A DNA stretch of 64,000 bases from Gnetum montanum (Eukaryota > Streptophyta > Gnetopsida > Gnetales > Gnetaceae). Of this stretch, positions 34,060 to 46,685 are shown one piece after another. The notes beneath the pieces were generated by a model. That model worked only from the letters and a program-made list of their open reading frames with translations, did no database searches and was not told the DNA's origin. The stretch's first letter is position 1; every line of letters starts with the position of its first letter. A program made the position numbers and the translations under genes. Location of the stretch: contig MNCI01015740.1 of NCBI GenBank assembly GCA_015680685.1, forward strand, positions 509,641 through 573,640. Direction: 5' to 3'.

Positions 34060-34560
34060 TTAGTGTATAGGGGATGAGACTGCTTTCAGTTGGGCTAACC
34101 AGGGCCTTCCTAATATTAGGTTGAATCTTGGCATTTCATTGATTACTACGAAGTCGGCAGATGTGGGGAATTGGTCCCCTGCTATGAAGTCTAAAGTCAT
34201 GGTGCCCTTAACTATCACGCATGACCCGCTAAATGATTTCAAGCATGTGGTGGCAGTTGGTCTAATTAGCTCTGTAAGTCCCAGTTGCTCGACGATGGGA
34301 TATGGTACTACGTTTATGGCAGCTCCATCATCTACATGGATCCTATGTATCTTGAATTAGTTTACTCGTATTGTTATGAACATAGGGGTTGTTGTTACCT
34401 CCCCTATTTTCCTATCCGCCTTGATGTTATCATTGTGGAAACTTAATGTCTTGGAAGTTGACCCTTGGGGTGAGTACATTACCGCATGAATGGAAGGTTC
34501 GTTTGGAGGCAATCCTCGCTTACTGGGATAGATGTTAACATCTGCACCAAATCTTCGCAA
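34060..34560 (-). pseudogene. pro: Aspartic protease of element 2
   Basis: Active site IHVDDGAAINVVP in the region around 34330, preceded by TTTPMFITIRVN. The C-terminal part is open to the stop: DFIAGDQFPTSADFVVI and FNLILGRPWLAQLKAVSSPIH with TAA at 34060. It ends at the same residue as the element 1 protease and keeps the family GRPWL motif. One stop after ITIRVN breaks it. Confidence 0.87.
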
Positions 34561-34869
34561 TGTGTTTGGGATGTTAAAACTAAGTCATATAAGCTTAGTG
34601 AAGTATTCTTTTGTTTGAGTGCTTGCATGACTTGTGTTAGGGCTATTGCTAGGTTTCTACTATTGGGCACATGTTTATCGGCAGTGAAATGGTCCATTGG
34701 GCCCAACAGTTTTATTTCGTGCATCATTGGTTTGTCGTTTTTTCCCAGAATTGTTGATTTAGACGTATCGTGTTTTCTAGATGGTTCACCCTCATGGCCT
34801 ATGTTTGGTTGATTGTTAGGTGGTGTCATGGGTATTATGTTTAGCAGAGTAGGTTTAGGAGGTCCTACG

Positions 34870-36820
34870 GCTAGCCATTAATGCTCTTTCTCTAGGCGTT
34901 CACGTGTGAGCTTATCCGCTAGGTGTTCTCATATGTGTCATGGGGGTGCGGTTGATTTCGGAGCCTCAACCTATTTTGGAATTCGTACTACGTATGGAGT
35001 AGGGCGAGGTCGCCTTTGGACGGTCACATGTGTTTGAGCACCAGGCTGGCTAGGCACCTTGATGACATAAGGACTGGGTTTGTCTTGCATTTGTGAGGTG
35101 AAGGATTAGTCATCATTAGGACTTTCGGGTGTCCTAACGACGTATGGGGTTGGTTTAGACGAAGGTTGGACCTCCGCTATTGCAACGGTAGGCGATACTC
35201 AGACTACGTAAGGGGCAGGCCAAATAGAAGGTGTTTGTGAGTTTGAGGAAGTAGCGACAGGAGGTATACGTACCATGTATGATTTTTCACGTGTCGGGGT
35301 GTTAGAAGTCGCTACGGTGGGGGGTACGCAGACAACATATGGCTGTTGCAGGGCATATGATGATTGAGGCATGGATGTTGATGCAGTGGGAGGAATTCGT
35401 ACTACAAATGGCTTGTTAGGCGTTTGTTGTTCATGGTCAGAGTAGACGGTGTTAATGCTAGGTGTTTCAGCTTCATTATCTAAGTAGATTGTGTTAATAA
35501 CATACAGTGCCTCTTTGGTATTCAGAGGGTCTTTATACACACCCATGGCCTAGTTCTGCGGTTGGACCAGGTTGGCCTCATCAAAAGTGATTTGACCTCC
35601 GTCGATCATTCATTGTATGTCTTGTTTTAGGGTGAAACAGTAATCTATGCCATGCCCATTATGTTGGTGATAGTCACAGAAGCGGTCCATTCTAAAGCCT
35701 TTTGGTACTAGAGGCTCATCCGACATTGCTAGGCTTGGGTTTTGAACCAGTTGATAGAACCGATCATGTCTATGGATGGCAGCAGGGGATAACTTTTTAT
35801 GTTTCATTAATCCAGCCTTTAGGAGTTAGTCAAATAGCTGGGATGGCTTCATAGGTAGTGGCGTATATTGGGAGGGTTTCTTTCCTCTCAAAGTTTCTTG
35901 TACGGTTTGGTATTGGGTTCTATGATGAGGATGATTCTGACGTGGTTGTGGGAGCAGGTTTAGTATAATTAGTAGGAGCCACCAGCGGTTTGCTTTGTTG
36001 TGCCACATTTGCTTGTTGCATTTCTGCTACTACCACTATAGTGGCTTTAGCCTTTTCTTTATCTTTCTTACTGTGTTGATTCTTAAAGGCTAAATATATA
36101 GGATCATGGCTATTTTGGGCCGCCTCTTCTATATTTTTAATCTATACAAAGGCTTGATTGAGGTTACGCACATTGAGATAATATAACTTGGATTTGAAGA
36201 AGTCGTTAATAGCCCCCTTTAGAATTGTGAGGAGGTACATCTTTGGGATTGGCTCATGGAGCTCATTGAGAGCAGCACTCCACCTTTGGATGAATTTTTG
36301 TACAGGTTCTAAAGGTGCTTGTTTGACCTATATAAGGTTGTCAAGTTTTGCTTCAGGTTTCAAGTTATACTTGAACCTGGTAACGAATTGATGTAACAAC
36401 TCCTCTAGAAAAAATATCGAGTTTCTCGGCAAGGCCTGATACCAATCAAGTGCTCTCCATGTGAGGGACATAGGGAACACTCGCAAAATGGCATGTGGCC
36501 ATGCCTGGAGTAATGCGCATTCTAGTCTAAATGTTATAAGGTGAGCATTGGGGTCTATCTCCCCATTGTATTTAGTTAGCGTAGGCAATGATACACCATT
36601 GGGTAATGTTAGGGGCATAACCGATGAGCTGATAAGATCATCGTGATAAAAATCTACTACCTTCAACTCTCCGTCAGCAGCTGTCTTGAGGTGTTTGACC
36701 TCATCGGTTAGTTCCTGCATTAGTTTTCTAGTGTCAGCCCAGTCTTGGGCACTAGGTGAGATAGTAGCTTGGGGGTGTTGTACAGTGTACATGTTAGATT
36801 GTTGGGTGGTGGATTAGAAT
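34870..36820 (-). pseudogene. gag: Gag of element 2, N-terminus missing
   Basis: Starts mid-protein at the truncation point. The capsid core (36792-36330) is open: LTDEVKHLK, DFYHDD, GEIDPNAHLITFRLECALL, ALDWYQALP, EELLHQFVTRFKYNLKPEA. Then FIQRWSAALNELHEPIPK and a lysine-rich linker. The zinc knuckle CDYHQHNGHGIDYC (C-x2-H-x4-H-x4-C) lies at about 35680. The C-terminal part holds seven copies of a (P/S)(F/Y)(V/M)V(R/K)xP peptide spaced 14-30 residues. Scattered stops. Aligns with element 1 gag from about 5280 onward. Confidence 0.9.
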
Positions 36821-36829
36821 GTAATTTGG

Positions 36830-38095
36830 CAATTACGAAAAAAAGGAATGTAATGGTACATTGGAATGTTAAAATTTAGAGGAATAATAATAGGGAAAGA
36901 AAATCAATTGAAAAATTAAGCTGAGGGTAAGAAATTGTGTGCTTCAACGAGAGAATTAGTGAAGATTACAACAAAATTACACAAGTGGATCCTCCCCAAA
37001 GCAGGTTTCAACCTATGATGCCCTTGTGTAACCACACTTAAAGTGTCCATGGGCACTAGAAGGGTTAAATGTAGTCCACACTAACTCCACAAAACACACA
37101 CATGTAATTGTCACCGGAATGAGATGAAAATTCTATGCTACATGGGACATGAGCTACAATTACACGAACAGTGAGATGAGACAAACTATAGAAAGGGATT
37201 GTAGAGATTGGAACATGAGGTAACTAACCCAAGGCACAGTGAATCCTGCGTGTAAAGCATGATTCATGTGTCATTAACCCATCGATCCAAGATTAGGACC
37301 AAGTCCATTCCTCTAAACAGTGACATCACATTGTTTCATCCCATGATGAATGACTATGAGAGTATCATAACAACAAGGCTTATGATCACTTGATGTTTAG
37401 TTCAAGGGAGGAGTGATTTTTGTTTTATGACACCTTCTTTCTCTTTCTTTCTTTTTTCTTTTTCTTTTTCTATCTTTTTCTTTTGAACTTTACTGAATCC
37501 AGAGAAGCCACCAACCTTCAGGCATGGGTGCATGTATTTCCAATGGGACCCCCTAGAGCAACATTTGATTTTCAAGTTCCCTTTTGATTACTCTTACTCC
37601 CATTTTTTGTTATATCTGCAAGGATCTTAGTACAACCACGTTGCATGATAACTCCCATAGACGTCACCAAAGAGAATCCACAAGTCCCCTTGATGTCACA
37701 CCCTAATCATCCCCTCTTGGTCCATCCTTCTTCATTTTGGGTACAATGAACACAAAATTAATTTTAAGTTTTAAAAATTTCAAGAATACCACTGTACCCT
37801 TGGACAAAACCTCTTATTTATAGAGTGGATGAGTGGGTGTAATGGGCTCACTGTTCCAAATAATTGACCACTCATGACTTAATAACATAAAACACACCTC
37901 AACCAACAATCCACATGAGTGTTTTATTTGTAGATGAGATTACTTACAAAAAACATAAAAACACAAAAAGATAAAAAGATAAAACAAAAAGTTGAAAAAA
38001 TGACAAACTAGAAAACAAAAAATTGTAAAATTAAAGAAAATGAAAAATATTTATTAATTTTTCTTGTTAGTAAAATGGGGGATATCCTCCATAAC
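36830..38095 (-). other. Noncoding 3' part of B1
   Basis: No gene. The CT-rich stretch at 37430-37490, the conserved block at 36985 and the A-rich block at 37930-38050 correspond to those in elements C, F and H. Confidence 0.6.
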
Positions 38096-38099
38096 TAAT

Positions 38100-40048
38100 C
38101 AGTTGAGTATGGCAAGGATTAATAAATGAAGGATGAGGATCCTTGCATGTTGGAAGTATTGGAACCGATCTATACTTATCCCCTCAGGGTTCACACACTT
38201 GATTATAATAAGCATAGTGGGGCACTTTATACGATGTAGTTCCTGGATAACAAGTTGACCCACTACGATGTTTGTGACTGTTAGATGGTATGCAAGGATT
38301 AGAATGATGCCTCCCATGGTTGTGTTCATTGGACCGTATTGTTGTTGGAGTGTTTGATGGTGGCCTTGATAAAGTTACATGAGGTGTTGGATTCAAAGGT
38401 AAGGGTGCACCACAGTGTGGGACTTGTGCTGGGTTGGAAGATGCAGTGGCCTCTGAATTATGTCATCCCTTCTTATGACCGTGTTTAAAGAAGGGATGCT
38501 TTGGATGTTGCTGAGGGTTCTCACTGCTATTGGAAGTAGTAGCACAAGTGTTGTTCGTGGGTTGTTGTTGTGGCACAAACACCTTAGGAATAGTTGGTGG
38601 CACTGTGGAAGGAGGAAAAGGATGAGAATGTGAAAAGTTAGGAGGAGGATAAGATGCATAAGGTGGTGGTTGTGTTGGAGGTATGGGCTGATAGTATTGT
38701 GGAGAATGGTATTGTGGTGAGATAGAGTATGTTGGCCCAGATGGAGAAACAAGATGTTGAACTTAATAAGTGTTTGGATTTGGATAATATGAAGGGTGCC
38801 TCCAGTCTAAGGGTGGTCTTCCCCATGACTAGGATGGTTGCCATTGTGGTCTAACATACTATCTCTGTACAAACTCTAGATGTAATGTGTTTCCCCAATG
38901 CTCATGTAGATGTAAAAATATTGGACATTGGCCTTTGGGATGATCGTACAGGCATATGTTGCATTCATACGTATGATTGGCAATTGAACTCTTATTTGCT
39001 TTATCCCTTCTTTTCGAATGTCTACTATTTTGTCCTACTTCTTGGGTTGTTAGAACTCTATCTCCAATATTGTTGATATATTCTCCACACTTTTGATACA
39101 TCCATTCCAACATCTTATTGATCTTTGCCTCAGCTTCTTCTAACGATTTTTGTATTGGCAAAGATGATGTTTCCACCATGAGATTGGTTGATTTCTCCTT
39201 TGTAAGATCATGGACCTTTGTTGAGTTATATTTTAGCCCCGTTTATGTTTTTCAACACTCTCCCATCTAGCTAATTCTCCTTCTTTTGCTACCCACTTAA
39301 TAATCTCTTGGATTTGATGGGTTCGTAGTTCATATAGTTGACCTTGGGCATACGTTCCTAAGGTCTCTCTTATTTCATTACATAGCCCATCAATAATATG
39401 GTACATTAGCCTTTCCTCAAAAAACCCATGGCCTGGACAGTTGTTTAACAATGCATAATATCTTTCTAAGGCCATGTTCAAGGGTGCATGCTATGTTTGT
39501 TTCCATCCTTGGATGTATTTCCTCAAGGCTGACACTCTTGCGTAGGTTTGATATTTTTCATTAAATACTTCTACCATTGTTGACCAGCATTGTATCGAGT
39601 TTGATTTTAATGATCTATACCATACTTTTTCTTGGTCAACGAGTGTCATATGAAAGAGCTTACGTTTTTGCCAACCATTATCAATGTTGTTCCATGTACA
39701 GGCATCATAGAAGGCTTGTAAATGTTGATGCAAATCTAAGTCATAGCCTCCTAAAAATTTAGGAAAGTTGTTTAAATCAAGCTTGGGTAGTTGGCTCTCT
39801 TTACGATGCCTCCGTGAGATTCGAACAACCTCTTGTATTTGTGTTAAGCTTGTAGTGGCCAATGGGAGTTCATGGTCATCAGGTAAGTTATGTCTTCGTG
39901 TGTTGCGATGACATTGTTTTCGTTCATGTTTAGAAGAAACTCCTGCTTTAGGTTGTATACTCCAATCTTCATCATCATATAATTTGTTGGTTCTCCAATG
40001 AACTTCCTCACTAAGTGTGGCGTTATTATTATCTTGTAGGAGAGGCAT
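38100..40048 (-). pseudogene. gag: Gag of element B1
   Basis: Start ATG at 40048, 135 bp after the PBS. 40048-39491 is open for 185 codons: NNFPKFLGGYDLDLHQHLQ, FYDACTWNNI, KVWYRSLKSNSI, VFNEKYQTYARVSALRKYIQ. This continues in a shifted frame as MALERYYALLNNCPGHGF and LRTHQIQEIIKW. The zinc knuckle CNICLYDHPKGQC (C-x2-C-x3-H-x4-C) is at about 38960. After it comes a proline/tyrosine-rich tail (38830-38100). The capsid core is of the Retrotrans_gag type and closer to element C than to the Tat elements. A few stops and one frameshift. No protease follows. Confidence 0.85.
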
Positions 40049-40177
40049 TGTTGCGAACTTGTGTGTGAATTATGTGTGAATTTTTATAATAATAATTATT
40101 ATTTTTTGAAATATATATCGTTAAGTTCTTTATACAGCGACCTTGTATGATATAACTAATCTAGATAACCAGCACCA

Positions 40178-40195
40178 TCCCTGGCAACGGTGCCT
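40178..40195 (-). other. Primer binding site of B1, tRNA-Asp type
   Basis: Minus strand AGGCACCGTTGCCAGGGA, two to three mismatches from the TGGCGCCGTTGCCGGGGA site of tRNA-Asp-primed Athila-type elements; directly inside the LTR end. Confidence 0.8.
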
Positions 40196-40196
40196 A

Positions 40197-40733
40197 TGAT
40201 GAGTGGCGAGGTACCCCTACACTCAACCATACGAATACGAGTGTTTTCACGCGCGATCCAATCGAACTCTGCAAACGGACTAGTTGTGGCACCTAGACAA
40301 TTATCCTTAGGTCGCAGTTCATTGTCTTCTCACCTGGACTAGTATTATATTTGTCACGTATGATTTAGTCCAAAGTGAGGTGTATGATATGTTCCTAATC
40401 TAACGCTACTCCTGAAGGTAGTGGAAAATAATATTAACTAAGCTAAGCTAGGGGGAAAGGATAAGAGAGTCTAATCTAGCCTAAGTGTGATGAGCATCTG
40501 ATTCCTTGATCAACCGTACACATCTTGGACCTCGTGCATGACTACCACTGGGCTTACCAAGCATAGATCCTAGGTACACCACTGGGATACCAAGTAGTCA
40601 CACTTAAATGCTTGTAATCAAGTCGTACTCATTCCGCGTTACTAGAAGATAAGGGTGAGAGAGAAAGTAGTAAATAATAATTAAATAAACAAGTGAATGC
40701 TACAATGATGAAGTAATCTCGATCTTTATTTCC
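40197..40733 (-). repeat. 5' LTR of B1 (runs into N gap)
   Basis: Starts (plus strand) TGATGAGTGGCGAGGTACCCC, the same terminus as the LTRs at 45866, 51941 and 63987. A full LTR of this family is about 0.8 kb, so the end lies in the gap. Confidence 0.85.
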
Positions 40734-41278
40734 NNNNNNNNNNNNNNNNNNNNNNNNNNNNNNNNNNNNNNNNNNNNNNNNNNNNNNNNNNNNNNNNNNN
40801 NNNNNNNNNNNNNNNNNNNNNNNNNNNNNNNNNNNNNNNNNNNNNNNNNNNNNNNNNNNNNNNNNNNNNNNNNNNNNNNNNNNNNNNNNNNNNNNNNNNN
40901 NNNNNNNNNNNNNNNNNNNNNNNNNNNNNNNNNNNNNNNNNNNNNNNNNNNNNNNNNNNNNNNNNNNNNNNNNNNNNNNNNNNNNNNNNNNNNNNNNNNN
41001 NNNNNNNNNNNNNNNNNNNNNNNNNNNNNNNNNNNNNNNNNNNNNNNNNNNNNNNNNNNNNNNNNNNNNNNNNNNNNNNNNNNNNNNNNNNNNNNNNNNN
41101 NNNNNNNNNNNNNNNNNNNNNNNNNNNNNNNNNNNNNNNNNNNNNNNNNNNNNNNNNNNNNNNNNNNNNNNNNNNNNNNNNNNNNNNNNNNNNNNNNNNN
41201 NNNNNNNNNNNNNNNNNNNNNNNNNNNNNNNNNNNNNNNNNNNNNNNNNNNNNNNNNNNNNNNNNNNNNNNNNNNNNN
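40734..41278. other. Assembly gap (545 N)
   Basis: Hides the rest of the B1 LTR, its flank and probably the 3' LTR of element F. Confidence 1.
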
Positions 41279-42345
41279 TCCATTAACACCTTAGAAGTTA
41301 AATGTAGATCATGCCTTTGTTCCAAAAAAAACACAAGTGCCTTGGTTAGGATGATGCACTATACTATACAAAAGCAAGAGGTGCATAATTACATGTAGCA
41401 GTGAGGTGAATAATGGGATGAGAAGGGATTACATAGATTGGGATGTAAGATACTTTACCATGTTTGTAATAGGTTCTTATGTTAATTATGATTAAAATGA
41501 CCATCATACCTATCTATCCAAGTTTCAGAACAAGTCCATATCATTAATAGTCATCTTGCATTGATGTGTTCCTTCCCACCTAGCATCATGAGTCTACAAC
41601 AACCCCAAAGAATGATCATCACTCCAAAAAGAGAAGAAAAGAGAAGAAGGAAGGAAGGGCCTTAGTTATAGGGGTGCCTTTAGGCATGGACAACATGTCT
41701 TTCTAGCTCCATAACTAGTTCTTGTAGCTCATTATTATGTTTAAGGGATGTACTTTGAATTCCCATTGTTTTATTTATTTTTTTAATCAATAGGAACCAC
41801 ACCATGCAAAGACATAGATTCCTATTTATTGGTTGACAATAGGAGTGATACATTTCATGAGAAGTCATAGACCACAAGAAGGAAGTTAAGAAGAGAACCC
41901 AACAAATCCCCTTGAAGTCACACCCTTTGCCATTCCCACTTGGTCTTTTTCCCTTTTGTTCAAAGTACAATGATCATTAATTGATTTTAGTTTCATGTAA
42001 GAAGAACCATATTGTTTTCATGATAAAGACCTATTATTTAGAGAACTGGAGGGATGGATGAGGTGTTCTCACTACTTTACACAATTACTTACCCAATCAT
42101 CTTAATAGCATAGAACAAAAACCCAAGACATATTGTTGACTTTTACATCATGACTGGCAATATTATTGATAGAAACATAGAAGACATTCATAAAACATAA
42201 AAAATGACTCAAGAAATGAGAATTATAAAGAAACAAAAATAATAAGAAATGAAAAACATATTAAGAATTGGAAAATTTTTGAAGAAATAAGAAAATGTTA
42301 GAAAATTGTAAAACAAAAAAATGAAAAGCACATATTAGTTCTTGA
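41279..42345 (-). other. Noncoding 3' part of F
   Basis: No gene. Layout corresponds to 47500-48600 of C: an internal block, then A-rich sequence at 42180-42330. Confidence 0.55.
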
Positions 42346-42349
42346 TTCA

Positions 42350-44864
42350 GGACAAGGCATATAGGTGGGGCAAGAGATAATAAGTGGATTAGATGTTTCC
42401 ATGCATTTTTTGATTAGTTTTGTATTCTTATTTTCAAGCCACTAGGTGTCTTTTGGTTTAGTGGCTACTATGTAGACTTGGTGTTGTTCACACAGTTGTT
42501 CCTTAGCTTTGTTATCGGTTGGTATAGGGATTGTGTTAATACTTTGAACTTCTGGCCTACAACTACACCCTTTATCATTATTAGTAATTCATGAAGTTTT
42601 ATGTCTCTCCACAATGATAGGTTCATCTTTTACGTCTTATACTAAAGTGGTGATGGTTGTTGGCTTTTGCATAGGATTAGAAGACATTGTTCTAGTGAGG
42701 AATGGTGTTGTACCAAATTGGCTTAGTGCTAGTTTTGATGAGTTAGTTGGTCTATGAATTTTGTGCCCATGTGAGGAAAGTATCCTAGAGAAAGGACATT
42801 TACAAGACTTTTGTTAAGATTTACTAACATTATCATTTATTTGTATGTTATAGCACATGTGGCATTCTTCCATAGGGTTTGTGGTACTCATCCTTTTTGT
42901 GTTGTTGGTGGTGACATCTATTGGAGGGAAGCATGAGAATATTGAGGATGTGATAGAGAATAAGAGGTTTGAGATGGTGATCCCATAGGAGATGTTGTGG
43001 GTTGATGATATTCGAGAGAGTGATAGTAGTGATTTGAGGTAGGGAAAGTATAACCATTTGGAGAAATAGGTTGTTAAACATAATATTCATACGAGTCTAG
43101 TTGGCAATAAGGGTATTGCTAGTTTGATGATGGCATCCCCCATGACTATGGGTTTTGCCACTACGATTGAGAGTAGTGTTGAGGTTGATAAGAAGTCCCA
43201 CTAGAATAAGACGGTTGGTTGTAGGACTATTTATACTTACCTTGTAAGTTAATTTCCTAGGCATTTATTTTTGTATGAACTTGGGATTCAAAGAAAAAGC
43301 CCCAAACTCTTGTAGATGTAATATAACTAGGCAATAGCCCTTTGGATGTTCATATTTGCAAATGTCACATTCATCATCCTCTTCTATGATTAAGTCTATA
43401 ACCTCTTCTACTACAACTATTTTTCCCTTCTGTTAACAAGTGTTCCTACATATTTCTTTGTTCTTTTTCCTCTTCTTTTTTTACTCACGTTATCCTTTTT
43501 GTGCTATCCTCTTTTCTAATATTTTCCCTTTGTCATTCATCAACTCCCACATCTTATATATCTTTGCTTCAAGCTNTTCATTCATCAACTCCCACATCTT
43601 ATATATCTTTGCTTCAAGCTCAACGATACACTTTTGTATTGGCAAGGTTTGTTGTCAAATCACATCATCATGAGCTGCCTTTTTTTTCTCATCATAGATA
43701 TGGACCCCCTTCTTTTAAAGAGTTAGGTCCTAGTTATATTCCTCTACATTCTCTCATTTACATAGCTCTCCTTATTCTTTTGCCACATGCTCAACTAACC
43801 TTTATATCTAATGGCTTTTCAATTCAGTTAATTGTCTTTGGGCATAAATCCCAAGGGTCTCCCTTGTTCAATTACAAAGCCCATCTATGATGTGGAAAAG
43901 CTACTCTTTTTGAGAAAATCATGGCATGGACATCTATGTAGTAGAGAATAGTATCTATTCAAGGTAACATCCAAGGATTCATGTTTTTCTTGCTTTCATT
44001 CTTGGAGTTTTTTTCTCAAGTTGGACACTCTCACATAGGTTTAGTATTTTTCATTAAATGCTCTAGCATTGTGGAGCATTGGTGGATTGAATCTGGTTCT
44101 AACGATCTACACCAACTTTCAGCTTTGTCTATTAGTGTTCTAGGAAAGAGCTTAAGCTTTTGCTACTTACATTCGATGTTTTTCAAGGCACAAGCATCAT
44201 AGAAGGCTTGTAAATGATGTTGTAGATCTGAATTATAGTCTCCTTAAAATTTAAGAATACTATTCATATCAAGTCATCTGATGTAGATTTTTCTTTGATG
44301 CCTATAAGGTATTTGAACTACCTTCTAAATCTGCATCATGCTCCTTGTAGCCAACAAAGGTTCATTTTCATCAAACATGTCATGGTGATAATCTTTATTT
44401 CTATTTTTCTAATAGTGATGATTTTTTCTATGCTTAATTTGATGTCTTTCATCTTGCCTTTGCGTTCTATTTTTATCTTCATCTTAACCCCTTAGTGAAG
44501 TTGTATCTCTATACCTACATTCATCTTCATTAGAACTAGACATTAAATAAGAAGAGGAAGATGGGAAATTGGGAGAATCACCATGTCTCCTATATTTCCC
44601 TCCATGGTCCCTTGATTTATATTTTCTAGATTTAGAGAAGGTCCTAGGCCTTGTGGTCCTCCTTGTTCTAGGACTTACTCCATCTTCTCTAGGATTTTTA
44701 ACATTTGTTGAACGTAGTCTTTGGGTGAAGTAAGAGTTTAAATGAGCATATGAAACCCCTACTTGAGGCTGTTCACTCCAATTCTCTTCAATATAGATCC
44801 TATTATTTCTCCTACAAGTTTTCTCATCATACGATGCATTATTGATCCTACGTGAATAAGACAT
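42350..44864 (-). pseudogene. gag: Gag of element F, heavily degraded
   Basis: ATG 44864 starts 126 open codons (MSYSRRINNASYDEK; later a serine-rich stretch). Further fragments read HLQAFYDACALKNIE, RSLEPDSIHQCSTMLE and YYIDVHAMIF in different frames; all match Gag of B1 and C. Many stops and indels. A single-N join at 43576 duplicates about 44 bases (a scaffold artefact). Confidence 0.78.
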
Positions 44865-44989
44865 GTTTTTAACATGTGTGACTTAAAATATTAAATTTTC
44901 TTAAAAGATAAGTCATTAATGCTTTTATAGTGATCGTTTATAATATAACTAATCTAGCTAACTAGCATGCATCCTTGAAAAAATGTCAA

Positions 44990-45827
44990 TGATGAGCAGT
45001 AGGCATCCCCTACACCGAACCATATGAACATGCAATCTGGTCGAATTTCGTGGATGGAACTAGTGTGGTATCTAGATTGTTAAGAATTGATTGCAAGTTG
45101 CTATCCTCCCACTTAGACTAGTGGTAACTTTATCACGTATGGGTTAGTTGAAAGTGAGGCATATGATTATTGATGTTTTGCGGCCCATAAACTAACTAGA
45201 TAATAATTTAGAAATTAATTATTTAAACTAATTAATAATAAGAAGATAAATCCTAAACTATAAGGATAATGAGTGTTTGTTCTCTGCTTGCCATACACTT
45301 ATTGAACTCATATATCTACTACTGGGATTACCAAGTATTATGTTACTAGGTAAACTAAGAAATAACATTGCTGAGATTACCAAGTGAATATGTGTTTACA
45401 CTCAAAATTAGTCATGCTTATTCTGCCAATTGATAAACGTGCATAGAAATATAAATGTTGACTAAGTACATAGAAAATATATTGCATTGAAAGTAAATCT
45501 ATTCTAAGTTAAAGTGTTGTAATGAATAGGAATCAATCTTGATCTTATTATCATTCATAGAATGTGTCCAGGTATAATGCCACTTGAATAAGACACTGTA
45601 CAACTCAAATCCACATTGTGGGCACTCACTGACCGTCTACTAAGATTATGAAATAAAACTGTAAGAGTCTAGCTACACTATTGACCAAATGGTGCCTCAT
45701 ATATGGTGGGTGCTTGCATATTTATAGGCGAGAAAAGATGTTGTGTCGACACATGTACATTAACACATCAACACATGCATCAATGGGGATGCATTAATGC
45801 ATGCCTATCAACATAGCCAACTGATGA
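44990..45827 (-). repeat. 5' LTR of element F (838 bp)
   Basis: TGATGAGCAG at the left; the right terminus reads CTGATGA instead of CTCATCA. A degenerate PBS is adjacent on the left. Element C inserted 38 bp beyond its right end. Confidence 0.75.
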
Positions 45828-45860
45828 TTTATCACTAGGACTTTTTATTTAAATCCTAAG

Positions 45861-45865
45861 TTTAT
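45861..45865. other. Target site duplication of C, left
   Basis: TTTAT, identical to 52549-52553. Confidence 0.85.
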
Positions 45866-46672
45866 TGATGAGTGGCAAGGTACCCCTACACTCAACCATA
45901 TGAATACGAGTGTTTCACAAGTAATCCAATCAAACTCCAAGGACTAAGTGCTTACGCGCCTTAATGGAACACTCAGGGTTAACCAATCATTGTCTTCCCA
46001 AACTTACTTGTATTTTCATGGTTGTATGGTTAAGTAAGCTTGAGGTATATGATTTTTATAGCTTTTTGTCTTTTTATGTCTTTTGCTAGTAAAAGAAAGG
46101 TAGAGAGAACTAAGTGACTAACTTACATTAACTATTCATTAACTAAGTTCCAAATGTTCCTAACATTAGTATTCGTTCCCACTTGTTGTACACATCCTGA
46201 ACTAGTGCAACGCTGCTGGGATTACCAAACGCTAATCATTACTGGGTTACCAAGCGCTACACGCATGCTCGAAGCGGTCATATTGAGTGTATTTAACTAA
46301 AGGGGTTGAAGGTTGAGAAAGATATTAATTAACTAGAAAAGCATTAAACAATCATCAATTACTAATTATCTTAATCTATATGCTGCAAGGTTTATCATAA
46401 AGTTCATCTTTATTATCGTACACAAAATTGTGCTCAAGTACAAATTGCTCGAATAAAGATCCATTCACTCTATGACTCCTATTGTAGGCACATAGAAATA
46501 ATTCTAACTTTGGAATGACTAAACTGCAAGAATCTAGCTAAGGGTCTAATTTTAACTATCCTAAACAAAGGGCACCACCTATTATTTATAGAAGATGAGG
46601 TAGGATGTGATATCACATATGCAATATCGCGTGGTGGATGTAATATCGTGTACGCGATATCGCGGCTCATCA
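45866..46672 (-). repeat. 3' LTR of element C (807 bp)
   Basis: TGATGAGTGG to GGCTCATCA. Includes a run of CGATATCGCG-like words near its right end. Matches the 5' LTR closely except where that LTR has an N replacing about 200 bp. Confidence 0.92.
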
Positions 46673-46685
46673 TACCCCCATGACT
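46673..46685 (-). other. Polypurine tract of element C
   Basis: Minus strand TCATGGGGGTA directly before TGATGAG; same layout as in element H. Confidence 0.75.

Larger units (their letters stand above)
21690..36825 (-). mobile_element. Element 2: Tat-lineage retrotransposon, 5' end lost
   Basis: On the minus strand from high to low coordinates: gag, protease, array R5, an opposite-strand gene (plus strand), array R4, RT, two RNase H domains, integrase, array R3 and 3' LTR. Same architecture as element 1. The 5' LTR, PBS and start of gag are missing: the gag frame ends at about 36820 and sequence of element B1 begins at once. The 3' side ends with TGTACC at 21690 inside element D gag; the flanking bases CGTTA (21685-21689) would be the target duplication, but the partner is lost. 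Confidence 0.92.
36830..40196 (-). mobile_element. Element B1: gag-bearing element with TGATGAG LTR, 3' end lost
   Basis: Internal region in the minus direction: PBS (40195-40178), gag (40048-38100), A-rich block (38050-37930), noncoding sequence with the conserved GGATCCTCCCCAAAGCAGG block (about 36990), then loss of sequence at about 36830 where element 2 begins. No protease, RT or integrase. The 5' LTR begins at 40197 and runs into an N gap. Confidence 0.82.
41279..45827 (-). mobile_element. Element F: old gag element of the TGATGAG family
   Basis: Minus strand: 5' LTR 45827-44990, degraded PBS (44988-44972), gag remnants (44864-42350), A-rich noncoding 3' part (42340-41279); the 3' LTR is presumably in the N gap. 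Far more decayed than B1 and C. No RT or integrase seen. Confidence 0.78.
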
